NCBI RefSeq assembly: GCF_004011695.2
Contig: NC_082406.1
Location: forward strand, 2,666,001-2,730,000
Direction of reading: 5' to 3'
DNA length: 64,000 nucleotides
Source of the DNA: Ascochyta rabiei
Taxonomy: Eukaryota > Ascomycota > Dothideomycetes > Pleosporales > Didymellaceae
Of the stretch, positions 22,483 through 34,104 are shown one piece after another. The notes under the pieces were generated by a model. The model made no database searches, was not told the origin of the DNA, and worked only from the letters and a program-made list of their open reading frames with translations. Both the position numbers and the translations under genes were made by a program. Position 1 is the stretch's first letter. Each line of letters starts with the position of its first letter.

Positions 22483-23164
22483 ATGTTCAACTTCTCCCGC
22501 GCCCCCCGCGGCGGAGCAGCATGGTTCAACGCCGGTCCTGTCTCCTCGTACCCAAATCTGACCAGCGATGACGGCCGCCTAGCACAGCAGCACCCATGTC
22601 AAGACCAGTACGTGTCCGGGTGTAAAGTCTTTCATGTCCCTAAGGAAGATGCGAGTCAGGCGAAGGAAATCAGGATTGATGAGTGGAAAGAAGGGGAGGG
22701 CGACGCGAAAGATCAGGTTATGGTTTTTCGGTATCAGGGGGGGTTTGTGGCTGTCAATCATGTATGTTTTTTTGCTCTTCCCTGAGATCTTAAGCGTCGG
22801 CCAGTGTAGTGGCTTCGTGTGGTCGTTGTGCTTCTGCTATCTCACAGCCTCACAGCCTCTCGGTCTTCTGTTCATACCCATCGTTGTTGAAATCTTGATT
22901 GCGCGTTTCATCGTCTGACGAATCAAGGAATGTCCGCACTCTTCCTACCCATTGAGTAATGGCACACCCTTCGATATCGAGGATTTTGGTGTCAAGTTGA
23001 GTGCTGGCATCACGTGTCCGAAGCATGATTGGAGCTTTGACTTGCATACGGGGAGGAGCGATCGCGGGAGCTACAAGTTGGCGGTTTGGGAGACGCAGTT
23101 GCGAAAGTGTGATAGTGGAGATGGTGAGGAGGTGTGGGTGCGGAGAAAGCAGCGGATTGGCTGA
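22483..23164 (+). CDS. Small Rieske [2Fe-2S] protein, 171 aa, two exons
   Basis: Electron-transfer protein with a soluble Rieske domain. Exon 1 is 22483-22761 and exon 2 is 22928-23164 (166-bp intron, longer than most here). The cluster ligands are visible as C95-P-H97 (ECPHSSYPLSN, created at the junction) and C123-P-K-H126 (GITCPKHDWSFDLHTG), with 25 residues between C97-side and C123-side motifs, longer than in ferredoxin-type Rieske domains. N-terminal MFNFSRAPRGGAAWFNAG shows no signal peptide or membrane span, so it is likely cytosolic. No oxygenase partner gene is adjacent, so the redox partner is unknown. Without splicing, the frame dies soon after the first exon, which supports the intron. 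Confidence 0.9.
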
Positions 23165-23655
23165 TTGCTCGTACATTGATAGACTGGATGGGGTAAACTC
23201 TCAAGCCTGCCAACGCGCCACGTGCTTGATCTTGTTGACTAACAAGCAGTTTTTCGAGTCTAGGAAGCTGAGTCCTGCTTAGATGCGGCGCAACTCACCA
23301 GTGTGTTCTTGGACACGAGCTTTCCTCTCCACGAACGTGGTGCTATGGCGTGCCCTAGAGGAGGTCATTAAGTCCAGATGAAGGGTTGTAGATACTCTAA
23401 ATGCAGCTGATCCCCAAGACGAGAAACATTGCTGCATACTGGCCGTCCCTGGCCTGCTCTTTTTATTTTAGCTTCTAACTTCAAGATTTGCTAATGAGTG
23501 CATATTACAGAAGCTCTGCTAGCACCTACGGCTGTCTTATAACTTCTTGCCCCCAGATAATGTAAAGTCTTACGAAAAACCGAACTCCAGTTATGCCACT
23601 CCTAGATCAAACGCCTGACAGTTCACAAAACGTAGTGCTCTCAAAACTTGCCTTA
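23165..23655. other. Intergenic, convergent 3' ends
   Basis: Between the convergent Rieske and regulator genes. No coding signal seen. Confidence 0.5.
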
Positions 23656-26232
23656 CTATAGGCTACCCATGTCAAGGAGTGGGCTCCAATCATGCGGCTG
23701 CGATGAACCGAGCAGACAGCTGTTTTGCAAACTTGTGCTCATTACCTTGCGTAGCGAGAGAACTCGGTCGGAGCTGGCATTCAACGTGGTGTTCTGAGGT
23801 GGAGTTGAGAGCGAATCCTGTCCCAGCTCGCAACCGAGACCGACTTTAGCCTCGAGAGTATTCTCCATCATCAAGTCGGATGGAGATCCAAATGGATGGC
23901 TGAGGAGGTTGACTAAACCTGCAGATGCGCTCACCAGGTGCGCATACGTGCTCTCAGAGGTGCTGAAAAGGTGGTCGAATCCGTCTGGTGGAGTTCCGTC
24001 CGAAGCAGCAACGTTTGGCTCTGCTATCGCCAGCAGTACATTGTAGTAGCGAATCGTGACCTTCAGGAAGTTTCGCGCAATCTTGTCGACAAGTGCACAG
24101 TATTCAAGAACGTCTATGCACGACTTGGCGTAGGAAAGCTCTTTCTGCCAAGTTGGTTGTGAGTAACCATTGAGTACCAATTGTGTCGTGCTGTGTAACA
24201 GCGTCAGGCAGGCCATGTATGCTGCGAACCTACGTCGGTTAGTTTCATCATCTCAATCATGTTGAACGGGAAGTAACTCACTCGCAGCACCAACATCTCT
24301 GGTAGATGGTCAAATCATCGAGCTGCAACTGGAGAATACGCGCAGCAGTGCGTGCAGCCACTAACCCATCACCGACCGCAATTCTCATTTCAGCGCTTCG
24401 TCCCGGAGTCGAATAGCTGCATAGTTGCTTATGAGCAAGGCGAGCTACGAGGATGTTGGCCGACAAGTAGAACAAGTGAACCAAATAAATCGTTCTTATC
24501 GTGCTAGAGGGGCGAGATTCTGCTACGACAAGCGAGTCGAGACGCATCCACACCGGCAGTTCCTCGTACCATTGCAGGAGATCTCTGCGAACATAGGCGA
24601 AAAATGGCGATGTGATGGTCTCGAAGCTTGCGACGCTCCGAAGCAGGTCGGCTTCTATGTGCACCACTTTGGCCAGTTTTTGTTGAATGATTTCAGCCGG
24701 TGTTGCGGGTTCCTGGTCTAATAAGGTAGATGTCTACTCGAAATTAGCCGTGTGTGTGAAGAACAGACCTAGTTAGTCGGTCGAACGTAATATTCCGTAC
24801 CTTTGCTTGAGCCCCAAATAGATCCTGTGGTACGAAACCCAAGGTGCTAACGAGCCAGCTGCATCTTCGATTAGACACCGGAAGAGAACGGAGCAAGTTG
24901 CAAAAACCTACTCGTGTAAAGTGCCGAGAGTTCTCAACACCCGCTTGTAGCTTGGCCAGTCTTTGGTTTCAATACCGCAAGAGTCGAGAAGGAGAGGAAG
25001 ACCGTTGTTGAATGCCACATTGATACCCATGTCTAACCGTAGTCAGTGGTTGTAAGCTGGAAGGAAAACAAGGTAGACGGTATTCTTACAGGCATAGTTT
25101 AATGCAACTGTCGCATGACCAATGGTGTTGAAAACACAGAAAGCGGCACAGGCTCTCATCGCTTCGAGCACATTCCTCTCAATGAGAACATCCAAGTATC
25201 GTTTCGCTATCTCGTAGAAAATTGTGACGTATCGATGAGTACCGTCTTCAGAAGATGGTCGAATGCCTAAAGCAGGAATAGGATACTTTGTGTACTGGAG
25301 GCCAAGAGCAGCCATGATACACACAGGGGTCAATATGACTCTAGACTCGTCTATAAGAGGGCTCCCGTAAGATGGCTGGGCCCATGTCTCGCCGACTTTC
25401 TCAATGAAGGCTCGAGCAACATTCAACTTGGCTTGCGCATCGCTCGCATCGTAGATATGGAAGATGCATCCGGTGCAGAGCAAGAAAGACTCGACGCCTC
25501 GAGTCAAGACTGGAATAACATTAGAAGGATGAAATGCAGATTGCTGGAGTGGTTCAAATTCTGGAGAGCTGCGTTCCTTCGACGTGCTTTCGGTTGTGCT
25601 TGCAATTGTGCCTGCAATTACGTTCGCGGATGTGTTTGCGGGTGTACTCGCAGGTATGGTTGCGCTGTTGGAGGACTGATCAACGGTGGGTTCTCCTTCT
25701 GACTCAGCAGGTTGCTCTTCAGGTGATTTGTTTGTAGGACCAGGATGTACTTGTTGCAACACCCGAGCAGGCTTCAATCCCGATTGTATAAGTTCCAAAG
25801 CCTTCGCAGCATTTTCTCTAGATTGTGTCTGCAGATACCTATGATGAGAGCGCGTCAGCACTGGACGCGCTAATACAGATGGCTGATTAGCGGACGGACC
25901 AGTATAGCTCCATTGTGTTGCTCAGATCATCCTGTATGCGATCGTTCTTCAACTTCAGCGCCGCTGAACGCGACATTCCCGGTTGAAATTCATAGACGCA
26001 TTCTATGCAGCGAGTGCGACACTCATCGCATGTCGGACGCCGACCAGAGCACTAACAGCCGTGAGTATATCAGCCAATCAAAAATCTTGTGACTCAGCAT
26101 GCTCACCCTTCTCCGTTTCTCTCGGCATATTTGGCACGCTACAACTCTCTTACTCTTGTCTGGTATCTGACTGGACAGTTCCCGCCTGCGAGCAGTTGAG
26201 GCTGGAAGCAAGCGTCGGTAGTAGGTGGGCAT
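23656..26232 (-). CDS. Zn2Cys6 transcription factor, 745 aa, seven exons
   Basis: Exons are 26232-26107, 26051-25900, 25838-25090, 25032-24912, 24864-24801, 24733-24282 and 24229-23656; total 2238 nt, every phase closes. The zinc cluster is split by the first intron: CQICREKRRR joins CSGRRPTCDECRTRCIEC, giving ligands C33, C36, C43, C50, C53, C60 with an extra C57. A linker ends in ELYWYLQTQSRENAAKALEL. The middle region has a long T/S/A-rich insert (about 120-165), then the fungal-specific domain, which is conserved in VESFLLCTGCIFHIYDASDA and in exon 6 (LLRSVASFETITSPFFAYVR, LLQWYEELPVWM). The domain order and the position of the insert resemble nirA-type regulators, but I would not assign a pathway. 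Upstream in-frame ATGs at 26277 and 26358 are possible alternatives. Confidence 0.92.
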
Positions 26233-28289
26233 TGCGGAAATTTTTCTTCCTTGTATTTCGGACCGACTGGGCCTCATATTAAGCAGGACAACAGCACAAT
26301 TTGTCCTTACAAGTGAGGGGAAAGAGTTGTTTCTAAATCTAGATTGCAGTGTCGCCACGTCGTCGCGGTATCATTACCCGAGCCAATTGTTGTCGTCACA
26401 GTATTCTTTCTCCCTTTGCTCTTGAGTTTGCCACCACGCCCAGATCCTTTACGGCGCGGAACCCCTCGTGATGCGCGGGTCTGTATGTCTTAATACTGTT
26501 AAAGACTCGCATCCAAAACCTATCTATGAATACTACATACCTGTGCTAGAATAGGCCTTTGTCTGCTGTCGGAACGCTAAGGTGTGGATAATTGGTTTTC
26601 GTTGGTGGCCTGGGCTGATTTCTTGACCTACACAGTATCATGTGCAACATTTAAGGATTGCTTGGCACTGACCCTTTCACACAAAATGGCGTGAGAGGCA
26701 ATAATATGCTCTTTTGGTTTAGTACTCATACATTCGTCATCTTTGCTATTAGCAGTAGGTCAGAAGGTTACGGACGAAGCCACGTCTTTGTTCGCAGCTA
26801 TTGTATACGCTTATCTGCACCCTGGTTATTAAAAGAGTTAACAACTAAATCAACTGATCCGAGCTACGCGGCATGCCTAATCCTGAACTCTCGCTCAAAC
26901 ACTGTTTGGGAAACGAAACAGAAAGCACAGCAATTCAAGTTTACGTTGGATCACGTGGCACACCTGCTCATTGCCAGTTTGGGTCACTCTCCACTTCAGC
27001 ATGGTCACGTAATATCTCAGCTGTATCACGTTTGAAAGACTTCCGACCCATCTCTCCCTCTTGGGATCGTTATCACTGTTTTTTGACCATCCCCTGCTCC
27101 AATACGTCAAGTCGTATCGACAGCATCGGAACAGCATCGGAAAAGCGTCGGAAGCAGCATCCGAACAGCCCTGTCATCCGTGATCCCAGGTAATACAGTA
27201 TATCATGCCAATGGATGCCAATGCAAACCCAAGGGATACCCGAGCATCCCGTGCTTCAATCTGGGACCGATCGAGTGTCTGTCGCGCCTGCGTCCAGGCC
27301 AGGCCGCGATATCTCAAGCACTCCAGCGGTACTGCAACACCAGCCGAAGGTCGAAGTGGACCAGGACACAAGGAGTGGCTCCGTGCAACCACGCGTCAAA
27401 AGCTTGTTCGCCTGAGCGATTCTTTGCTAAAACCAGCCAGCTTCTGCTCTACTCTTTACCACCACAACGCTGGCAGATGGTTTCCAAGACTGTAGGACAG
27501 CTGTGATATATCTACATACCGTACAGAAGAATCAAAAAGTGGTTGAAATTAGAGCGTAGGTATATGTCAAGAGCAAAGAGAGAAGTAAGTTCTATCGTTC
27601 TTAAATTTATTCAAGGAACCTGCCAAAATTGCAAATAACAATAATACGCAACTTATCATCTGCTTTCACTAAAATAGCGATGCGTCTCTTGGTTACAATA
27701 TCTCTAATTAAGATTCCCAAGAGTGTAAAAGATAATAAATTCATCTCAAAGTTATGGTATGCAAGGGCCGACCTAGAAACCCAGACACGTTACAAAAAGC
27801 TTGCCATAACAATGAAGAGTTTTGGAATTCAATAAAAAAGTAGCCCTTGTTTTGGCCCTGAAAGCCAGAGCGGAGGAAAGTCTCGACCAAGTAAGATGTA
27901 GATGAATTTCCATGGCCAAGGACCCGTGCACTGAACACGAACCAGCTATACTCTGCGGTCAAGTCGACGCATGAACTGCGTTTACTGTTCGAGGTCATAG
28001 CTGAAGGGAGACCTTGGGGCGGATCGAGGTTGACGTCAACTTGATGCAGAAGGGTTGCCAGCTTTATTCTTGGCAGCAAAGATGTAAGCAACGGCGGCCA
28101 AAAACAATAACAACAGTTCTGACGTGTTGGTATTGCATTATATATTGAAGATGCTGGATAGCGGTAATGCAAGAAAGCCAGGATTCGGTCATTCAAGTTT
28201 CGTGAGTATTGTGCTGGTCTATCGACAACCAAGCCATGCCATCCCATTCGACTATTGCTCCGCAAGACGCCTTCTGAGTACATAAAACT
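26233..28289. other. Long intergenic gap, nothing recognised
   Basis: About 2 kb with AT-richer stretches near 27500-27840. Frames up to 180 codons occur on the minus strand directly 3' of the Mdm1-type gene but have no motif and look like 3' UTR sequence. Confidence 0.45.
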
Positions 28290-31200
28290 CTACACATCGG
28301 GGAACAGCACGCCAACCACCTCATCCACGAGCGTGAACACCAAATGCGTATTCAGCCGCTCGTTATTCAGCATCCCCCCCATCCTGCGCGCGGCGATAAC
28401 AGCATTCTGCCTGCCGACAACACTGCTCGCCAGCTCAGGGACCAACGTCTCGAGCACGGCCTGCGCCTCTCTCCGGCTGCGATCACGATCTTTCTGCGTG
28501 CGTGGTAAGGCTGCGGGATCAGGTTGCTTGAGCCGGCCGTTGGGCCACATGATGTCTTTGATTTTGTCGATATACGACGCCATGCTGTTGGCCGAAGTGA
28601 AAGCCGTGAAGGACTCGCGCACTTTGCGCTCGATTGTGCCGCCGAGGAGCTGGTGCAGCACTACGACGACGGCGCGGCCGCGCAACCAGTTGTTCTGTGC
28701 GTTTAGGCTGAAGACTTCGAGGAAGAGGTCGCAGATTGGTTTTACAAAGGGCTCCAGTTCTTTGTTTTCGAAGGCGAGGAGCTCCGCTTCTGCTTCGGCG
28801 TCGCCCACGCCGAGACCGGCTTCGAAGCCTGGCGGGGCGTTGGGGTCGGTGGGGTGGCTGTTGGTAGCGGCGAGCTGCGTGGTTGCTGCCGAGATGAGGT
28901 TCTGGCCAGCGACGGAGAGCTGGTCGAGGACAGGAATATTGCCGAGAAATTCTTCCATGCCGTCTGCGACCGATGAATAAATGCGGGAGACGAAGTCACT
29001 CGTTTCGGCGGCATTCTTCAGGGTATCCGCAGGGTTGATGGCGGAAGCCGAGAGGAAAGCGCGGAGTTCGCGGCTGCGGCAGACGGTTGGTATCTGGAGA
29101 AGTTCCTTCATGGGTATCAGCAGGTGAGAAGAGAAAGTAAGGAAGATGAACCTACGCGGAGATACTTCTCGAGGCCTAACCGTCGCTTGTGCAGGAAGTC
29201 TTTCTGCAGCTTGAGCATCATCTGCCGCCGTGGAAACTCAAGGTTTCTAACTTGAGGGAACTTTGAACGCAGGTTCTTGTGCAGCTCGTGGAACTCGCTG
29301 TAGCGACGGGAAATGACCCACGTTGCGGCCGGCATCTGATCGCCCGCTTTGCGTTTGACTTCAACAACATCTAGGTTATGTTAGTTCCAGCTCGCCGCGA
29401 TTTGAGATTTGCAATGTACTTACACATGGCATACTCCTTCCCATCTTCCTCGGTACCAACCATGATGGACTGTATGAATACTGTAGCGCGGCCATACAAA
29501 CTGTTGTCGCTTTCCTGGACAATATACTGTTGACGTTGCAGCTCCTTCCTTTGGATCTCTCTTTGCAAACTGGCCTTACTTTTGCGTAGGATTCGGAGCT
29601 CAGCAGCATTGTTCGTCAGCTCCGCTTTCGAGGTCAGCGAGTCCACGATAGACTCCTGCGTTACCAGACGCTCAATATCCGCAGTCAGTGCATCGATGGC
29701 TTCCGCAAGACCCAAATCTCCCGGGGCAGCTTCGTGGATGTCTTCGTCGTCGGTCTTATTGCGGGCTACAGGGTCGTCCACTTCGTCTTCGAGAAACTTC
29801 TCTTCATCGCCGAAGAGATCATCGTTGAAAACTCCGCGTGTTCTGGGTGCACCAACAAGCCCTAAGGATGCTATGCTTGGCCTCTCGCTTTCTTTCCTAT
29901 TTTGCATCAAAGGCCTAGGCGACAGGGCTCCAGTTAGATCTACAGAACCTTTTCGAGACTCAATGTCCCGGGGTGGCTTCAGACTGGGGTCATAGAACAA
30001 CGACCCCTCGGGTTCGTCCATGATGTCAGTCAATGCAGCGTGCATAGCGTCCACAACCTGACTATTATTTCCGTTTGGCTGATTTTGACCAAAGTCAGAG
30101 TCCAAGCTTGCAGTTGATTGCACCATGGTATCAGTATCGTAATCGTCATCAAACAGCGGTAACCGAAGAGTGGTGGGTGACTGCACATCCAGCGACCGTC
30201 TGAGGGGCGGCTCGAATTCTTTGATCACGCCTTGGCCTTTGAGATCGGAGGACGAAGCAACTGCACGGCGGAGGTCTCCGGCTGGCAGCTTCAGCATGGG
30301 TCGCTGGGTCGACTGCGATCTGGTCATCGCAGGAGCGGCAGCAGAAGGGTCGTCCAAGGTCTGCGCAATTGATTGCGTTCTAACGTTTCTGCTGGGATTC
30401 GCTGCTTCATCCATTGCAAGCCATTTGTAGTATAGGTTCGATCTCTTGAAGCGCCTAAAGTATGGCTCTTGCAACTGGTCATAGGCATCCGTCTGAGCTT
30501 GGAGCAGAGCACGCCGTGCATCGTGGTACTGTTGCGGTGTTGCTTTTCGTCCTGCTTTTAAGAATGTTGTGACCGCTTGTCTAGCTTCTGGTAAGATCTT
30601 CAGTCCTGGCTTGGATAGATACGCGTCGTGAATCTGTGCAATATCCGCACGATCAGAATCCGTCCACGAAGGTAGTGGTCCGCTTTGCCCCACAGGCTCC
30701 TCATCCATCTCATCCTCGAGAGGGTTTCGAAACCCATCCACGACTATCCAGAACTGTACGAGACGCATCAGATCGGCCTGGTCCATGAACTCCATGAAAC
30801 AAGAGAGACCCGACGCATCGTAGAGGACTTCTCGAAGAGAAGCATTAGCAAACCGAGAAGACGTTCGCTTGTGCTTAGGCTTTTCCTTTGCCTCCACTTT
30901 TGCACGCACTGATCCGCCAGCACTGAGATTTGCGACCTTCTGGTCCAGGATGCTGCGTGCTGTTTCCAAGCGCCGCAGATAGACTGCATCTTGGTCCTCA
31001 ATCTGCGAGTCCTTGCGCAACTGACTGGAGATTTCGCTGCGAAAGCGCCGGGCGTCGGCGAGTGTGTTCGTTTGTCTGATGGCGCGTATAAACTTCTCGA
31101 AACGCCGCTCGTTGTCGCCGGGCGCGAGCTTGGGAAACTGGATGTTCTTGGTGATTTTGGGCGAGGCAGGCGTCTGCTGATCGAGCGCGGCCCGGAGCTT

Positions 31201-32147
31201 GCGGACAGTCTTGCGTTCTTGAAGAAGCGTGCGACCCTTGACGAATGAGCGGCTGCTTTGGCATAGCGCTTTCTGGAAGATTGACTTACACAACCCTCCA
31301 TCAACTGGTTCCACATGTCGGGGTCCGCGACCAGTTGCATGATGGGCGACAGGACAGCGCAGGCCACGAGCTCCTTGACCAGCACATTGACCGCCGGGCT
31401 GGTCATCATGCTGGGCGGCATGATTTTCGGCAGCAGGCGGGCGGCCAGGCTGCGCAGGTGCTGCTGCTGAATGGGTTTGGTGTTGGAGTACGCCAGGGAC
31501 GCAGCCGGGTGCAGGCGGCCCTCCTTGTACTTGGCCGCAATGGCAAGGTCCAGCTCCTCGCTCTCGGTGACGTTGCGCATCAGCTTGCGGCCGCGTACCA
31601 CCTGCTCGGCCTCGTAGGACGCGCGCAGGTGGTCGGTGATGATGGGAATCAGGCGCGACACGACCGTCTCGACCACGTCCACGGCGAGGATGCGCTCGCA
31701 GATGTCGCCCAGCGCCGCGCGCACCGCTCGGTCGACCTCGTTGACGAACGTGGGGCTCTTGCTGATGCTGCCATACCAGCTCTTTACAAAGTCGCGCAGA
31801 ACGAGGCCAACCAGCACGTCCAGGCTGTCGGACACGACGAACGAGGCGGGGTAGATGGGCTCCATCATGTACTCGTTGCGCTTGGTGAGCGCTGCCACCT
31901 CGGCCGCCCACCGCTCTGGCCGTACAAAGGCGGCATGCCGAGCACCGTACTCGGCCCTGCTGCACCGCAGCTCTTTGCTCCAGGCGGTCGTGAAGGTCAG
32001 CCAGGCCTGCAGCCCAGCGGTTGCGAGTGCGCCGGCAACAAAGGCATACGGCAGGTAGTGCAGCTTCGGTTGCCAGTGGGTGAGGTAGCCCCAGGCGACG
32101 AAGATGGCGACGGCGGCGAGGACTACATCTCTGCGCTTCAGGGCCAT
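28290..32147 (-). CDS. mdm1: Mdm1/SNX14-type protein: membrane anchor, PXA, RGS-like, PX and nexin-C domains, 1233 aa, four exons
   Basis: An ER-anchored sorting-nexin-like protein; yeast Mdm1 sits at ER-vacuole contact sites. Exons are 32147-31290, 31236-29424, 29370-29156 and 29105-28290 (3702 nt, phases close). Two hydrophobic N-terminal segments (VVLAAVAIFVAWGYLTHW and LHYLPYAFVAGALATAGL) anchor it. PXA spans about 95-290 (SDSLDVLVGLVLRDFVKSWY ... LVADPDMWNQLMEG). The 53-bp first intron joins EGC to GRTLLQERKTVRKLRAALDQ. An RGS-like helical domain lies at about 420-575, a Ser-rich disordered linker with coiled-coil segments follows, PX at about 865-970 has WVISRRYSEFHELHKNL and FPRRQMMLK, and nexin-C lies at about 1090-1220. 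The reading frame changes between exons, so parts look like separate genes unless spliced. Confidence 0.94.
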
Positions 32148-32260
32148 AGTCTCTTCTTGGCTCGGCGCATCTTGCGCGTGCAGGCTGGCACGTCTCTGGC
32201 GGACGGTGAGGTTGACGTCGGCAGCACACGCGCCGCGGTAAACACGGGCCACCACCACTA

Positions 32261-32357
32261 GCACGAGCACGAGCACGACGAACCTACAAAGCACGAGCAC
32301 GATGAACCTACAAAGCACGAGCACGATGAACCTACAAAGCACGAGCACGATGAAACC
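32261..32357. repeat. 24-bp tandem repeat between mdm1 and prp46
   Basis: About four units of CACGAGCACGATGAACCTAC plus AAAG, the outer ones partial. It lies upstream of the mdm1 start, within the promoter or leader. Confidence 0.85.
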
Positions 32358-32558
32358 AAGAAGCACTAACGCGGGTACGAGATACGGCGACTTGTGCAAG
32401 CACGAGAGCATCCACTCATCCGTCGCTTGTCCTGTGTGCGTCTTTGGCTGCTCTTCTACTCTACAACTATGGTATCTCGTTTTGAACGCCCCAACACCTG
32501 TCAATGCAAATGCAAATGCAACGTGCCATCGCCCTCTGTGCACTGCTTAGAACACTGC

Positions 32559-34104
32559 CTAGAACTTCTGCCTGCCCAGCGTCGGCTGCCAATCCAACGG
32601 ATGCGTCTCCTCTGTCGCGTTCTCGTCCTTCTTCCAGACCTGGATCGACTTGTCTGAGCCACCGACGATCAACCTGAGTCCGGTCTTGTCGTAGGTAGAG
32701 CACATGACGCCTGCCTCTGCGTCCAGGGAACCAGGCTGCGCAATCTGGTCCGTGTGCTGGAATCGATGCCCAGTCTTCCAGTCCCAGAAAGACATCGAGC
32801 CATCGTCGCCGCCGGAGAACATGACGTTGTCGTTGTTAACCGACAGGGTGTTGACGATGCTGTTGGCCGGCTGGAAGTTGAGCATAAAGTCACCCCGTGG
32901 GCACATCCACTGCTTGATCGACTGCGAGCTGCCGGATGCAAACGTGAACTCCTTTGGGTGTAGCGCTAGCGCTCTGACCGACTTCTTGTGGTGTGTCAAT
33001 ACTGTCTGTGTCTTGCCAGCCGCCAAGTCCCAGAGACGAATGGTCGAGTCCATGGAACCTGTGATGACCTGGGGATCGGCCTCTTGCGCCTTGATGCTCG
33101 AAATAGTGCCCTTGTGCCCGCTCAGCACGTGTACGTTTGTCCTGGTTCGCATGTCCCAGACTCTGGCAACACCGTCGCGGCCACCAGTAATCAGCACGTC
33201 CAGCGTTGGGTGCAGCGCAAGTGTGTAGACACCACTGAGATGTCCGTGGTAGTGGCGAATGACCTTGTTTGTCTCCAAGTCCCAGCATTTGACCATCTTG
33301 TCCTCACCACACGAGAACAGATACGGGTGTCGCGGCGAGATCTCCAACCCACGGACGGCGCTGATGTGGCCAGTCAGTGTAAGCTTGAGCTGTCCACTCG
33401 CAAGATCCCAGAGCTTGACTGTGTCACACGTTAGCAGGTAGACCGTGAACACGGGCGAAGCGACACATACTCGTCCTGTCGGCTGCACCACTGGCGAAGA
33501 ATTTGTTGTCTGGATCCACAGCCAGCGACCGCACCCATCCCATGTGGCCCGCCATGACCCTTGAAACCTTCCATGGCTGGTGCCATTCGGGCTTTGTTTG
33601 CCTGACAGTGTCCTTGCGCACCAGCGAGCTCGAAGTTGCGTTTCGATTGGGCGTGGGGCCGTTCGCGTTGGGAGCTGCGCCCTTTCCTCCAGCCCTCAGT
33701 GTCAAAGCCATGGACTGTGCGTCCTTTGCCTTGTCCGCCTTCTCAGATGCGCCGTCGATCATCTTGCGCATCTTGGGATCTGACGCCTGCTCTTCCGCGT
33801 TCTGGCTCTTGATCTTTTTGCGCCGCTCTGCCGCTGTCGAGGCTGCCGCCGCCATCTTAGCAGCCAAGGCCGGGGGCAGTTGGCGCACATGCTCGTATTC
33901 GTTCCGTATGCGCGCAGCGACGTTGACCTGGTCGGCGGCCGTGGATGGCGCGGGGGTAGTGGCGGTGATGGAGAATGCAGAGTTCGCCGTATGATCGAGG
34001 GCGACTGACGACGCGAAGTCTGCCGCGAATATCTCTCTTGTCCGTTTGGCTGACATGCGCACGAGCTGCTCGGTTGAGCTTGGGACGGGTGCCGTTGTCG
34101 CCAT
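32559..34104 (-). CDS. prp46: Pre-mRNA splicing factor Prp46 (PLRG1/PRL1 family WD40 protein), 497 aa, two exons
   Basis: Core member of the Prp19-associated (NTC) complex of the spliceosome. Exons are 34104-33471 and 33418-32559; the 52-bp intron splits the first WD repeat (SGAADRT / [10 protein letters not shown]). The N-terminal 170 residues are charged and disordered. Then [20 protein letters not shown] opens seven WD repeats with regular GH...WD spacing: [119 protein letters not shown]. Length and order match the family. Transcribed in the same direction as mdm1, 411 bp upstream. Confidence 0.95.

Noticed and set aside
27741..28283. 180-codon minus-strand frame directly 3' of the Mdm1-type gene
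   Set aside because: Starts inside the presumed 3' UTR, no motif.
29371..32229. 952-codon minus-strand frame with an Arg-rich N-terminal half
   Set aside because: Its right half is out of frame with the real first exon of the Mdm1-type gene; only the part left of 31236 is coding, as exon 2.
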